This document shows, piece after piece, positions 17,441 to 26,221 of a stretch of DNA of 64,000 nt (positions within the stretch are counted from its first letter, which is position 1; each line of letters begins with the position of its first letter). Origin of the DNA: Marivirga sericea (lineage in GTDB: Bacteria; Bacteroidota; Bacteroidia; Cytophagales; Cyclobacteriaceae); the NCBI RefSeq assembly GCF_900177665.1, contig NZ_FXAW01000008.1, forward strand, positions 1 through 64,000, written 5' to 3'. Made by a program: the position numbers and the translations under genes. The notes below the pieces were generated by a model. That model did not search any database. It had not been told where the DNA came from and saw nothing but the letters and a program-made list of their open reading frames with translations.

Positions 17441-18412
17441 TTGGTAGAAAAAGTTATTACTTTAGAAAATGTATCCCTTGTGGATTTTTTAGGCGTAGAG
17501 AACCGCAATATCAACGAGCTCTCGTCCGCTTTTCCTAAATCTAAAATTATCTCACGAGGAAACGAAATAAGAATACAAGGAAGCACTCCGGAAATTATCC
17601 GTATCAATCAAATTGTGCATTCACTGGTTACGCACTATCATAAATTTGGCAAAATCACCGAAGAAAGTGTGAAAACCTATTTGAATGAAGAGCATGAAGA
17701 GAGCCAGAAGAAGCTGGACGTTAACGCAGATGAAACCTTGGTTTTTGGCACTAAGGGTTATGCCATAAAAGCGAAAACACCTAATCAAATAAAATTGGTG
17801 GAAGCAGTGAGAAGAAACGATCTTGTCTTTGCGATTGGTCCGGCAGGAACGGGTAAAACTTATGTGTCTGTTGCTATGGCAGTACAGGCTTTGAAAAATA
17901 AAGAAGTCAGAAAAATTATCATTACGCGACCGGCTGTAGAGGCAGGTGAAAATTTAGGCTTTTTGCCAGGCGATTTGAAAGAAAAAATTGATCCTTATTT
18001 ACGTCCGATTTATGATGCATTAGACGATATGGTGCCGGCAGAGAAACTAAAGTACTACCAAGAAAATCGTGTTATAGAAATTGCTCCATTAGCTTACATG
18101 CGCGGAAGGACTTTGCATAATGCTTTTATTTTGTTGGATGAAGCGCAAAATACTACCCCCATGCAAATCAAGATGTTCCTGACACGTATGGGGCCTCATT
18201 CTAAAGCGATTATTACAGGCGACATGAGTCAGGTTGATCTGCCGAAGAGGCAAAAATCTGGATTAATCGAATCTACTCAGATCCTCAAGGATATTAAAGG
18301 AATTGGTATAGTACATTTGAAGGCAGAAGATGTGGTAAGACATAGATTAGTTAAACATATTATTGAGGCCTACGATAAGAATGATGCATTGATCGAAAAA
18401 AAGGACAAATGA
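17441..18412 (+). CDS. phoH: PhoH-like ATPase
   Basis: 323 residues from a TTG start. An N-terminal KH-like region (about 1-100) precedes a P-loop ATPase: Walker A GPAGTGKT (about 133-140), Walker B FILLDEAQN (about 229-237), and the TGDMSQVDLP block. This is the PhoH/YbeZ family, associated with YbeY and 16S rRNA maturation or RNA quality control. A downstream GNAT gene overlaps by 4 bases (ATGA), so the two are translationally coupled. No ybeY is next to it here. Confidence 0.9.
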   Translation: MVEKVITLENVSLVDFLGVENRNINELSSAFPKSKIISRGNEIRIQGSTPEIIRINQIVHSLVTHYHKFGKITEESVKTYLNEEHEESQKKLDVNADETLVFGTKGYAIKAKTPNQIKLVEAVRRNDLVFAIGPAGTGKTYVSVAMAVQALKNKEVRKIIITRPAVEAGENLGFLPGDLKEKIDPYLRPIYDALDDMVPAEKLKYYQENRVIEIAPLAYMRGRTLHNAFILLDEAQNTTPMQIKMFLTRMGPHSKAIITGDMSQVDLPKRQKSGLIESTQILKDIKGIGIVHLKAEDVVRHRLVKHIIEAYDKNDALIEKKDK

Positions 18413-18846
18413 TTACAGTAAAAGTAGTTGAAACCCAAGACGAACTGAAACAGATATTTGCTATTAGAGAAGAGGTATTTGTTAAAGAACAAAAAGTGGC
18501 TCCTGAGGAGGAATATGATGAGTTTGAAGAAGTTGCCACACATTTTATTGCTGTAGATGAAGAAGGGGTGCCTTGTGGTACAGCACGCTGGAGATTTACG
18601 CAGAATGGAATGAAATTAGAGCGATTTGCTGTTTTGAAATCTCATAGAGGTAAGGGAGTAGGGCAGGCCTTAGTGAAGGAAGTGATTGATAATATTGCGC
18701 TTAATCCTGAATCAAGGGGTAAGAAAATGTATATGCATGCGCAACTTACTGCTGTAAATTTGTATGATCGATTCGGATTTCAAAAAATTGGCGATCAATT
18801 CGAGGAATGCAACATTATGCACTATCACATGGAAAAGATGATGTAA
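18409..18846 (+). CDS. GNAT-family N-acetyltransferase (ElaA-like)
   Basis: 145 residues. The motifs of the GNAT fold are clear: an N-terminal IFAIREEVFVKEQKV helix, the ARWRFTQNGMKLERFAV strands, the acetyl-CoA pyrophosphate loop SHRGKGVGQALV (Q/RxxGxG/A form), and the closing LYDRFGFQKIGDQFEE block typical of ElaA/YjcF relatives. It acetylates an unknown amine substrate. Its ATG overlaps the phoH stop (ATGA), so translation is coupled to phoH. Confidence 0.88.
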   Translation: MITVKVVETQDELKQIFAIREEVFVKEQKVAPEEEYDEFEEVATHFIAVDEEGVPCGTARWRFTQNGMKLERFAVLKSHRGKGVGQALVKEVIDNIALNPESRGKKMYMHAQLTAVNLYDRFGFQKIGDQFEECNIMHYHMEKMM

Positions 18847-18966
18847 ACTCCGCTGCTTACTACTGAAACATAAAAAGACGGTGGTTAGTCTGATTTGTAA
18901 CCGAAAGGTGAAAAATCAACTTTGGATTGCTTTTATGAAAATGGTAAGAGGAGAAGCTTCTTTATT

Positions 18967-20127
18967 TTAATCCTGATCTAATCGAGCCTCTAAATAATGC
19001 TCAGCAACTCCATAATCCTTTTTTAGGCTGGCTATTTTAGCATCAATTGCTTCTATTTTAGGTCTTTTACTGGCCTTCGTCCCTACTAACATCACATTTT
19101 TTCTTGTATGTTCATTAGAGATGAATTCGAATACTTTGGTGTTATATTGGTTTTTTTCCAATAGCAGCGCGCGTATAGTATCAGTTACCATCTCAAACTG
19201 ACGCTCTTGAAAAATGCCATATTTAAGAATAGGGTTCTCTTGAGGAATTCCTTTCGCACTTTGGCGAACTTGCTTATGACAGCATGGTGCACATATAATC
19301 AGTGAAGAATTGGACATCAATCCTTTATAAATAGCATCGTCCGTAGCGGTATCGCAAGCATGAAGCGCAATCAATACGTCAATTTTTTCCTTATTATAAT
19401 TTTCTATCCGTTCTGAAACAAACGACAGATTAGTATATCCACATTTTGTAGCAACCTCATTGCAGTAGCTTACGAGCTCTTCTCTAAGTTCTATCCCGGT
19501 CACTTGTACATCCAAATTCCGCGTATTGCGCAAGAAATCATAAAGTGCAAAGGTTAAATAGCCTTTACCCGAGCCCATGTCTACAATATTGATTTGTTTA
19601 GGAAGAGGGGTAGATTTAAGCAAACCATCTATGATCTCTAAGTATTTGTTAATTTGCTTATACTTGTCGGCCATTTTAGGGATAATTTTTCCCTGCTTAT
19701 CTTTTATTCCTAAATGGAACAAATACTCACTATCAGAAGCGCGCTTTTCTTTCTGATTATCATGATGTGCCGGAAGCTTATCGCTGAAGGTAGGGGGATT
19801 ATTTGTAATAGTAGCTTTACCCTTTTTATTGAATCTAATGGCAACATCTTTCTCCAGAGTAAATAAAGTAGCGATGCGGAAAGAATTCTGCAATAGGTGC
19901 TCTAATTCCTTTATAGCTTCTTCAAAAGCATAGTTTTTTACTTGATCATTCGTTTTGAAGCGATAGGTGAAAGAAATCATTTTTTCTTTTTTAAGCTCCA
20001 CTTCACGCAGGTAAACGTTTTCTAAATCTTCCGACTTTCGAATGGGTTTACTTAAGGTAAGCTTGACAAAGGAATCCTGCTTAATAGAATCTTCTATTTC
20101 CTGGAAAAATTGTTGCGTTTCATTCAT
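18967..20127 (-). CDS. SAM-dependent methyltransferase, Methyltransf_32/GSTCD-like
   Basis: 386 residues. The C-terminal half has the class I motif I VDMGSGKGYLTFALYDFL (about 187-205), motif II GIELREELV, and the motif-IV-like IDVLIALHACDTATD. Next comes APCCHKQVR, a cysteine pair and histidine typical of the COG0500 group containing GSTCD-like proteins and Methyltransf_32. The N-terminal 150 residues are basic and might bind RNA. The substrate is unknown, probably RNA. It is monocistronic on the minus strand and convergent with the GNAT gene. Confidence 0.82.
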   Translation of the reverse strand: MNETQQFFQEIEDSIKQDSFVKLTLSKPIRKSEDLENVYLREVELKKEKMISFTYRFKTNDQVKNYAFEEAIKELEHLLQNSFRIATLFTLEKDVAIRFNKKGKATITNNPPTFSDKLPAHHDNQKEKRASDSEYLFHLGIKDKQGKIIPKMADKYKQINKYLEIIDGLLKSTPLPKQINIVDMGSGKGYLTFALYDFLRNTRNLDVQVTGIELREELVSYCNEVATKCGYTNLSFVSERIENYNKEKIDVLIALHACDTATDDAIYKGLMSNSSLIICAPCCHKQVRQSAKGIPQENPILKYGIFQERQFEMVTDTIRALLLEKNQYNTKVFEFISNEHTRKNVMLVGTKASKRPKIEAIDAKIASLKKDYGVAEHYLEARLDQD

Positions 20128-20260
20128 ATTAACTGCAAATCTAAGGAAGCTTAGTAAATAAACCGCACTGAAATTAGGTAAAGGATCAGATAACTAGTTT
20201 TAGCAGAGCTTAGTTCCTTGCAGCGTTTCACGCTTTACAATTTCGAATGAGAATAAAAAA

Positions 20261-20280
20261 AGCAGGCCTTTCAGCCTGCT
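20261..20280 (-). terminator. Rho-independent terminator for the SnoaL-like gene
   Basis: Perfect stem AGCAGGC (20261-20267) / GCCTGCT (20274-20280) with a 6-base loop; read on the minus strand it ends in a run of seven T. It lies 27 bases after the stop of the gene at 20307-20657. On the plus strand it is flanked by TTTTG, so it may act weakly in that direction too. Confidence 0.85.
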
Positions 20281-20306
20281 TTTGAAATCATTGTGAAAGG
20301 GTGATA

Positions 20307-20657
20307 CTATTGGTAATAAAATCTTTCGTGAACGATTTTACCATCTTCCCATTTTTGAACACCAACTTGTTCCATGTTTACTCTGTTACCGTCTTGGAAG
20401 GTAACATCCATAGCAGTCTCATGCATTACAATTCCAGCTTCTTCATCAGAAGTGATAGCTGTTACTTCCATTCCATGAAATTCTTTAATCATACCTAAGA
20501 ACTCTTCTTCATGCTTTCTGCACTCTGCTTTACCTTTCCAGGTTCCTCTTGGCTCAGTGATTACTACACTCTCGCCATAGTACTTATCAAATGCATCTAA
20601 TAATTTTCCTTCGCCTATTAAGTTGTAAATGTCTTGTGTTTTTTCTCTTAGTGTCAT
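20307..20657 (-). CDS. SnoaL-like (NTF2-fold) protein
   Basis: 116 residues, soluble. The helix-rich start (REKTQDIYNLIGEGKLLDAF), the YYGESVVITEPRGTWKGKAE core and the C-terminal VQKWEDGKIVHERFYY strand fit the NTF2/SnoaL fold, where KIVHERFYY is a conserved end. The function is unknown; such proteins bind small ligands or are detoxifying enzymes. It is followed by a strong terminator. The upstream region contains an AT-rich promoter-like stretch. Confidence 0.85.
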   Translation of the reverse strand: MTLREKTQDIYNLIGEGKLLDAFDKYYGESVVITEPRGTWKGKAECRKHEEEFLGMIKEFHGMEVTAITSDEEAGIVMHETAMDVTFQDGNRVNMEQVGVQKWEDGKIVHERFYYQ

Positions 20658-20963
20658 AATGTTTTTATTTAATGTCGATACAATATATGTATATACATGG
20701 AAATACCAAAAAGGTTTGAATTTTATCAGAATATTTTGAAAGTATTTCCATACTTAAACCTGCAGACTCAGATGGCGAAAGTGAAAAATCAGTTACATAT
20801 CATATTACCTTGCTGTTTATATAGAAAAAAAATTGAAGTATGAGGCTCTTTAAGAGACTAAAGTCCTTCTTTAAATAAAAAAACGAGCGAAGCAAATTAA
20901 AAAATTAATGTCTAGGTGTAAGATTATCTTTTAGCAGCCACTAATAAAGAAAAAGATAAAATT
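20658..20963 (-). other. Divergent intergenic region with a 12-bp palindrome
   Basis: ATGTATATACAT (20687-20698) is a perfect palindrome about 30 bases upstream of the SnoaL start; on the minus strand TTTTTG lies about 18 bases further up and TATATTG just below, which looks like a promoter under operator control. The rest holds no gene. The regulator cannot be named. Confidence 0.35.
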
Positions 20964-22349
20964 ATGAGAAGGATCAAATTATTATTTCTAGTGTTAGTGG
21001 TGCCATTTCTAGCCTCTGCACAGCAAATTAGTGGAGACTGGTATGGTCTCTTAAAAGTCCAGGGTATGGAGCTTCCACTTATTTTCCATATTACGGAAAC
21101 AGAAGGCAACTATTCTGCAACAATGGACAGCCCAGCACAAAAAGCCTTTGGTATGCCGGTTAGTTCGGTAACATTTATTGACGGTCAATTACATTTGCAG
21201 ATCGCCAATATTGGAGCACAGTACAAAGGAGCACTTTCGGATAGCAAGATCAAAGGAAAATTTTATCAGGCTAACCAGTCTTTCCAGCTCGACCTCTCTA
21301 CTGAACCTATAGCCGCGAAGGAGCTTGTTAGACCTCAAGAGCCGACCAAACCCTATCCTTATGATACAGAGGAAGTAAGCTTTAAAAGTGAAGAAGGGAC
21401 AGTGACACTGGCCGGGACACTGAGTTTGCCAAAAAATAAAAAGAATTTTCCTACAGCCATCCTGATTTCTGGTTCAGGACCACAAAACAGGGATGAGGAA
21501 TTTATGACCCATAAGCCCTTCCTGGTGCTGGCAGATCATTTAACGCGAAATGGCATTGCAGTTTTACGCTATGATGATCGAGGCTTTGGAGCATCTACTG
21601 GTGATCATAATGCGGCTACAAGTGCCGATTTTGCCACCGATGTTAAAGCGGCTATCAAGTACTTACAGAGTCGAAAAGACATAGATCCGGAGAAGATTGG
21701 TTTGATTGGTCATAGTGAAGGAGGCCTAATAGCGCCCATTGTGGCCGCTGATGTACCAACGAGTTTCATGGTGTTACTGGCAGGCCCTGGCGTCCCCGGA
21801 GAGCAAATATCTATACAGCAAATCGAGCTATTAGGGAAGTTGCAAGATGCAAACCAACAAGATATCAAAAATGAAATAGCGATCATGAAAGGTATATTTG
21901 AGCTAATAAAAAATAATGAGGAGGATATCGAAGTTTTAAGAAATAAGCTTGAAGTTTACATTAGCCATCAGATGGAGAAGAATAAGGTGGTTATAGAAGG
22001 AATGAGCACCGAAGAATATAAAGAAAAGCAGATAGCTCAGTTGACCAGACCTTGGTTGCGGTATTTTATAAGCTATGACCCAAGACCGACCTTGGCAAAA
22101 GTGACATGCCCAGTGCTTGCACTTAACGGAGAAAAGGATGTGCAGGTAGCTGCGGAAAATCTTACAGCAATAGAAAAAGCCTTGCACAAAGGAGGGAATA
22201 AAGAAGTGACCATTAAAGAATTTGACAGCATGAATCACCTTTTCCAGCTCTGTGAAAAGGGCGCAATGGAGGAATATGCTACAATAGAGACCACCATGGA
22301 ACCTATAGTACTGGAAACGGTCTCAACTTGGATCAATAAGCAGAACTAA
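20964..22349 (+). CDS. Exported alpha/beta hydrolase with N-terminal accessory domain
   Basis: 461 residues, signal peptide LLFLVLVVPFLASAQ. Residues about 20-110 form a small beta domain (GDWYGLLKVQGMELPLIFHI) that normally precedes this hydrolase type. The catalytic part has YDDRGFGAS, the nucleophile elbow GHSEGG (Ser about 250), the acid in NGEKDVQV, and His in SMNHLFQ. It belongs to the serine aminopeptidase / esterase group of S9/S33-like hydrolases. It overlaps the sigma factor gene by one base (TAATG), so it is coupled to it. It is a paralogue of the gene at 56543-57619. Confidence 0.85.
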   Translation: MRRIKLLFLVLVVPFLASAQQISGDWYGLLKVQGMELPLIFHITETEGNYSATMDSPAQKAFGMPVSSVTFIDGQLHLQIANIGAQYKGALSDSKIKGKFYQANQSFQLDLSTEPIAAKELVRPQEPTKPYPYDTEEVSFKSEEGTVTLAGTLSLPKNKKNFPTAILISGSGPQNRDEEFMTHKPFLVLADHLTRNGIAVLRYDDRGFGASTGDHNAATSADFATDVKAAIKYLQSRKDIDPEKIGLIGHSEGGLIAPIVAADVPTSFMVLLAGPGVPGEQISIQQIELLGKLQDANQQDIKNEIAIMKGIFELIKNNEEDIEVLRNKLEVYISHQMEKNKVVIEGMSTEEYKEKQIAQLTRPWLRYFISYDPRPTLAKVTCPVLALNGEKDVQVAAENLTAIEKALHKGGNKEVTIKEFDSMNHLFQLCEKGAMEEYATIETTMEPIVLETVSTWINKQN

Positions 22350-22843
22350 TGAGTAGCGATTTTTATCATTCTTCTATTGTGCCTTATGCAGCCATCATTG
22401 TCAAGATCTGCAGGGCGTATACCAATTCTCAGGAAGATTTTGAGGACTACTATCAGGAAGTTTGTCTACAAATCTGGAGAAGTAGAGAAGGTTTTAAAGA
22501 GCAATCTGCCTGGTCAACCTGGATCTATAAGATATCCTTGAATGTATGCCTAACGCTCTTGAAGAAAAGGAAAAATAACGAGACCATTCATTTCACCTCC
22601 GATGTATTGCCAGATTCAGTTACAGTAAGCAATAAGGCTTTTGAAAATGAAGCGCTTAACCAATTATACACAGCCATCAAGCATTTATCGGAAGTAGATA
22701 GAGCAGTGATTCTCCTCTATTTAGAGGAAAAGCCGCAACAGGAGATTGCAGAAATTTTAGGTACTAATCCAAATAATATTGGAGTACGAATAAAAAGAAT
22801 AAAAGAACGACTTAAAAAAATTATAGATGAAAAATTCAATTGA
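22349..22843 (+). CDS. ECF-type RNA polymerase sigma factor
   Basis: 164 residues. Region 2 is visible as DFEDYYQEVCLQIWRSREGF ... WSTWIYKISLNVCL. Region 4 is a helix-turn-helix: VDRAVILLYLEEKPQQEIAE followed by LGTNPNNIGVRIKRIKERLK. It will direct RNA polymerase to a small stress or envelope regulon. It starts on the last base of the hydrolase stop and its own end overlaps the next membrane gene by 17 bases, giving a tightly coupled three-gene unit. No anti-sigma with a standard FecR or ZAS signature is present. Confidence 0.88.
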   Translation: MSSDFYHSSIVPYAAIIVKICRAYTNSQEDFEDYYQEVCLQIWRSREGFKEQSAWSTWIYKISLNVCLTLLKKRKNNETIHFTSDVLPDSVTVSNKAFENEALNQLYTAIKHLSEVDRAVILLYLEEKPQQEIAEILGTNPNNIGVRIKRIKERLKKIIDEKFN

Positions 22844-23471
22844 AAATATATGGAAAGAAGGCTTCCTTGAAGAGGGCACCTTAGATTTACCGAAGATTAA
22901 CAGATTATACGAGCAGAAATCACAACACATTGTGGATAAAATAAAAAGTAGATTGAAGTTCAACCTGAGGTTAATTATTGGGATGGCTATTGCTATACCT
23001 CTTATTTATTTCCTACTCGATGCTGTATGGGAAGGGCTGGCAATATCTGTCCTAATGTTGGCAACAGCATGGTTCAGTAAAAGACAAATTGAGCAAATAG
23101 AACCAGTAGAAACAGGACAAAATAGTTACGATTATTTAAAGTCATTTCAGGAATGGTTGGATACCGTTTTACTAAAAAATGGTCGTGTGATCCGTTTTAC
23201 GTACCCAATTTATTTTTTGATCGTCATAAATATGATTTTTTCTAGCTGGTCCAGTCAGGAAGAGCTAGTCAATGAAGTAGTACAGAAATTTCCGGATGTC
23301 ACTTTTATAGGAGATGTTCCGCTTATGGCATGGGTCTTCACTGCTGTGGTAACAGTATTGATGCTGCTGTTTTCTAAGCAGATTTACAATTTTGATGTGA
23401 GGCTTATGTATGGGCGCATCTTCGATAAATTAGACGCTACTATTGAAGAGATGGAAAGTCTAAGAGCATAG
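22827..23471 (+). CDS. Membrane protein, probable anti-sigma factor
   Basis: 214 residues: a soluble N-terminal 45 residues (NIWKEGFLEEGTLDLP) followed by four hydrophobic segments (about 47-65, 68-82, 130-146, 168-187) and a soluble tail. It has no zinc-finger HxxxCxxC motif, so it is not a classical ZAS protein. The overlap with the sigma gene (17 bases), and the terminator directly after it, argue that it is the regulator of that sigma factor. The role rests on context. Confidence 0.65.
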   Translation: MKNSIENIWKEGFLEEGTLDLPKINRLYEQKSQHIVDKIKSRLKFNLRLIIGMAIAIPLIYFLLDAVWEGLAISVLMLATAWFSKRQIEQIEPVETGQNSYDYLKSFQEWLDTVLLKNGRVIRFTYPIYFLIVINMIFSSWSSQEELVNEVVQKFPDVTFIGDVPLMAWVFTAVVTVLMLLFSKQIYNFDVRLMYGRIFDKLDATIEEMESLRA

Positions 23472-23492
23472 AGCTTTTTATAATAAGGTATA

Positions 23493-23525
23493 ATAGCGAT
23501 GGGTGTGGGCTCATCGCTATTTTTA
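23493..23525 (+). terminator. Rho-independent terminator of the hydrolase-sigma-membrane operon
   Basis: Perfect 9-bp stem ATAGCGATG (23493-23501) / CATCGCTAT (23512-23520), 10-base loop, followed by TTTTT. It starts 22 bases after the stop codon. Confidence 0.9.
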
Positions 23526-23750
23526 TGTTTTAGAAATTATTTTCTCATCGACCTCATCTTTCCTGCTTTCTTAACTTATTAGCTTTCTGACAAGGGGTCC
23601 TAATTTTTAAATATCAATAGCGCTCTATCCTTGGAAATCTACACTCCATCATCAAGAATCTTCCTTTCGGTAATAAAAAATAAGAGATGAATGTTAAAAG
23701 TTCGACTTTTACCCTTGTCAAATAAATAAAACACTATCAAATCTAAGCTT

Positions 23751-25088
23751 ATGAAGTTAACCACATTAAATAAAATCGGATTAATATTTACACTTTTATT
23801 TTTACTGCAGGGATGCGTTGATAATCATGCTGCAAACAGCAGTTCAGAAAAATCACGAAATCAAAAATGGCTTGAAGACATTACCTATTTTCAGAATGAA
23901 TATCTAACTGGTTCGGAAACATTCCCTAATGATTCCTTAGCTAGTTGTAAGTTAATATTATCCAGCTTAAAGTCGAAGATTGATTCGCTCTCTGATCCTC
24001 AAATCATCTTGCAATTGTCTAAATGCGTAGCAATGGCTAATAACGGGCACACGCTTATTCCGCTCGGTTTTATGGATAAAATACCACTGCGTTTCTATCG
24101 ATTTTCCGATGGTCTTCATATTATAAAAACCGACAGTGCTTCAAAAGAGTACTTAGGTTCAAAAATTTTAGAAATCAATTCAATTGATATTGAGGAAGTC
24201 GAAAAAAAGCTCAAGCCGTATTTACCAGGAGTCGACCGGTGGAAAGAATTTAAAATGACCGATTATCTGAACAGTCCAGAGACTTTGAACGGAATTGGTT
24301 TGTCCAATCCTGATGAAATGACACTCACTTTACTGAAAGGGAAAGACACATTAGTGTCTACTTTCAGAACAAAGGAATTGAAAGATATTTATTACGGTAA
24401 TTGGGCAGACTTATATCCAAGTGAAGCTGATTCTGACTGGGAACATATCTTAGAAGCAAGTAGCAATAAACCTCTTTACCTCAACCGCATGAGGGAGGGA
24501 GTTTTCTTTGAGTTTAACGATTCTGAGCAGATAGCTTACTTTAGCATAAATGGTTATTGGGATACGGCCGATGATTTTAAGGGTCAAATCAAAGAATTTG
24601 TCAAGGAGCTAAAAACGAAAACTGACTACGATGTAGTTTGCGATTTAAGATACTTTACTGGTGGGAATTATATAATTCCTGTTGACCTGGCAACGGAACC
24701 TCCCAAAATCATTAAGAGCGATAAAAATATATATATGATCACAAGCAATATGACATTTTCCGCAGGACTTGTTACCGCAGCCCGCATCAAGTATTACGCG
24801 GGCGATAAAATTGTTGTAGTGGGAGAAGAAGTGGGCGACAATTTAAAGTTTTGGGCCGAGAGAGATATGTACAGACTGCCCAATTCAGAAATTAGAATAG
24901 CAGATGCTAGTGCTGAGCACGATTGGCAAGACGATAGTTTTACATTTGGAAAAACTTTCTGGGTCAACTCGTTTTACGGAGTTGCAGCAAAAGATTTACA
25001 TCTTGACAAAGAAATAAAATTAAGTTTTGAAGATTACCTGAATGGAAAAGATCCTATTCTAGACTGGATTTTGGCGGATGCTAAATAA
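23751..25088 (+). CDS. S41-family-like lipoprotein
   Basis: 445 residues. The N-terminus is a lipoprotein signal (LIFTLLFLLQGC) giving a Cys at about residue 22. The S41-like core includes CVAMANNGHTLIPLG, a DLRYFTGGN strand-turn, and the nucleophile loop SNMTFSAGLVTAARI with a Ser in the FSAG position. The lysine/glutamate partner is not certain. It is probably anchored to the periplasmic face of a membrane and cleaves or binds peptides. It is monocistronic. It shares the S41 superfamily with the gene at 578-1981 but sequence similarity is low. Confidence 0.75.
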   Translation: MKLTTLNKIGLIFTLLFLLQGCVDNHAANSSSEKSRNQKWLEDITYFQNEYLTGSETFPNDSLASCKLILSSLKSKIDSLSDPQIILQLSKCVAMANNGHTLIPLGFMDKIPLRFYRFSDGLHIIKTDSASKEYLGSKILEINSIDIEEVEKKLKPYLPGVDRWKEFKMTDYLNSPETLNGIGLSNPDEMTLTLLKGKDTLVSTFRTKELKDIYYGNWADLYPSEADSDWEHILEASSNKPLYLNRMREGVFFEFNDSEQIAYFSINGYWDTADDFKGQIKEFVKELKTKTDYDVVCDLRYFTGGNYIIPVDLATEPPKIIKSDKNIYMITSNMTFSAGLVTAARIKYYAGDKIVVVGEEVGDNLKFWAERDMYRLPNSEIRIADASAEHDWQDDSFTFGKTFWVNSFYGVAAKDLHLDKEIKLSFEDYLNGKDPILDWILADAK

Positions 25089-25369
25089 AGATTTTAGTAC
25101 GGCTGTGGTAATTTTTTATGGCTCCTATTCTGTTGCTATAGTACATACATTTTCATATAAAACAGAGCCATCTTTATATTCTAAGGCAGCTTTTTAAGAT
25201 AAAATGCTTATGTTTTCAATGATGGTGACTTCTAGCGGTAAGGTATTAGATCGGGTGGTATTCCTTTCTAACTGTGAAAGCCAAAAGCTTTCTTACGTTA
25301 ATTTTCTTAACTTTATAAAGGGATAAATTCCTTCTAGCTTGATGTATTTGAACTTGAAAATTTTTTAAT

Positions 25370-25786
25370 ATGAGTGAGAATCACAGTAATCCGTTTGAAA
25401 ATTCGGAATTGACCACCATATTGGTGGTGTCTAATATGGCTAAATCCAAGGCCTTTTATGTAGATGTATTGGGAGCTGACATCTTTCGAGAATACGGGGG
25501 AGACTCTCTGGTATTAAAATTTTTAGGGGATTGGATTTTGCTAGTTACTCCCGGTGGACCCACAGCAGATAAACCCAATACTCATTTTGTTTCACCCATA
25601 AATAGAGATTCAGTCAGTCACTCATTTACAATCAGAGTTCAAGATTGCAATAAGTCTTATGAAATTTTAAAGGGCAGAGGTGCTGAGTTTATAACACCTC
25701 CTGTAGTAAATGGTGCTGAAACCAGATGCTTTTTTAGAGATCCGGATGGTCATTTGTTTGAAATAAGTGAATACCGAGCAACTTAA
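25370..25786 (+). CDS. VOC-family protein
   Basis: 138 residues. Two VOC modules are visible: LTTILVVSNMAKSKAFYVDV, then the SLVLKFLGDWILLVTPG strands and the C-terminal RCFFRDPDGHLFEISEY, whose Glu is a usual metal ligand. No substrate can be assigned. It lies 13 bases upstream of the second cupin gene, so the two are likely one transcript. Confidence 0.83.
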   Translation: MSENHSNPFENSELTTILVVSNMAKSKAFYVDVLGADIFREYGGDSLVLKFLGDWILLVTPGGPTADKPNTHFVSPINRDSVSHSFTIRVQDCNKSYEILKGRGAEFITPPVVNGAETRCFFRDPDGHLFEISEYRAT

Positions 25787-25799
25787 TAAATGATACAAA

Positions 25800-26159
25800 A
25801 TGGATAAAGTAAACCTTCAACAGAAATTCTCTCTATTTTCAGATCATTGGTCACCAAAGATTGTGGGTGAACTGAATGGGCAGCATGTAAAACTTGCGAA
25901 GCTGAAAGGGGAGTTTGTTTGGCATAAACACGATGAGGAGGACGAACTCTTTTTTGTGGTGAAAGGTAGCTTTAAAATGGAATATCGAGATCGGACAGTG
26001 GAAGTGAATGAAAACGAATTCTTGGTTGTACCCAGAGGTGTTGAACACAAACCCGTTGCTGAAGAAGAAGTTTGGGTGATGCTTTTTGAACCCACTTCTA
26101 CTTTAAATACAGGAGATGCAAAAAGCGACTTAACCAAAAATGATTTGGATAGCATCTAG
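25800..26159 (+). CDS. Small cupin-domain protein (copy 2)
   Basis: 119 residues, nearly a copy of the protein at 16149-16508 (about 84% identical by eye). Cupin ligands again fit: FVWHKHDEEDELFFVVKG and PRGVEHKPVA. Differences cluster in the last 20 residues. Here it follows a VOC gene by 13 bases, while copy 1 stands alone, so the copies probably differ in regulation. It is convergent with the export locus that ends at 26222. Confidence 0.85.
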   Translation: MDKVNLQQKFSLFSDHWSPKIVGELNGQHVKLAKLKGEFVWHKHDEEDELFFVVKGSFKMEYRDRTVEVNENEFLVVPRGVEHKPVAEEEVWVMLFEPTSTLNTGDAKSDLTKNDLDSI

Positions 26160-26221
26160 CATCAACTTTTTAACAACAGAAATCTTTGCTCCGTTATAAG
26201 CCAAAGAATAATCTATCTCAT

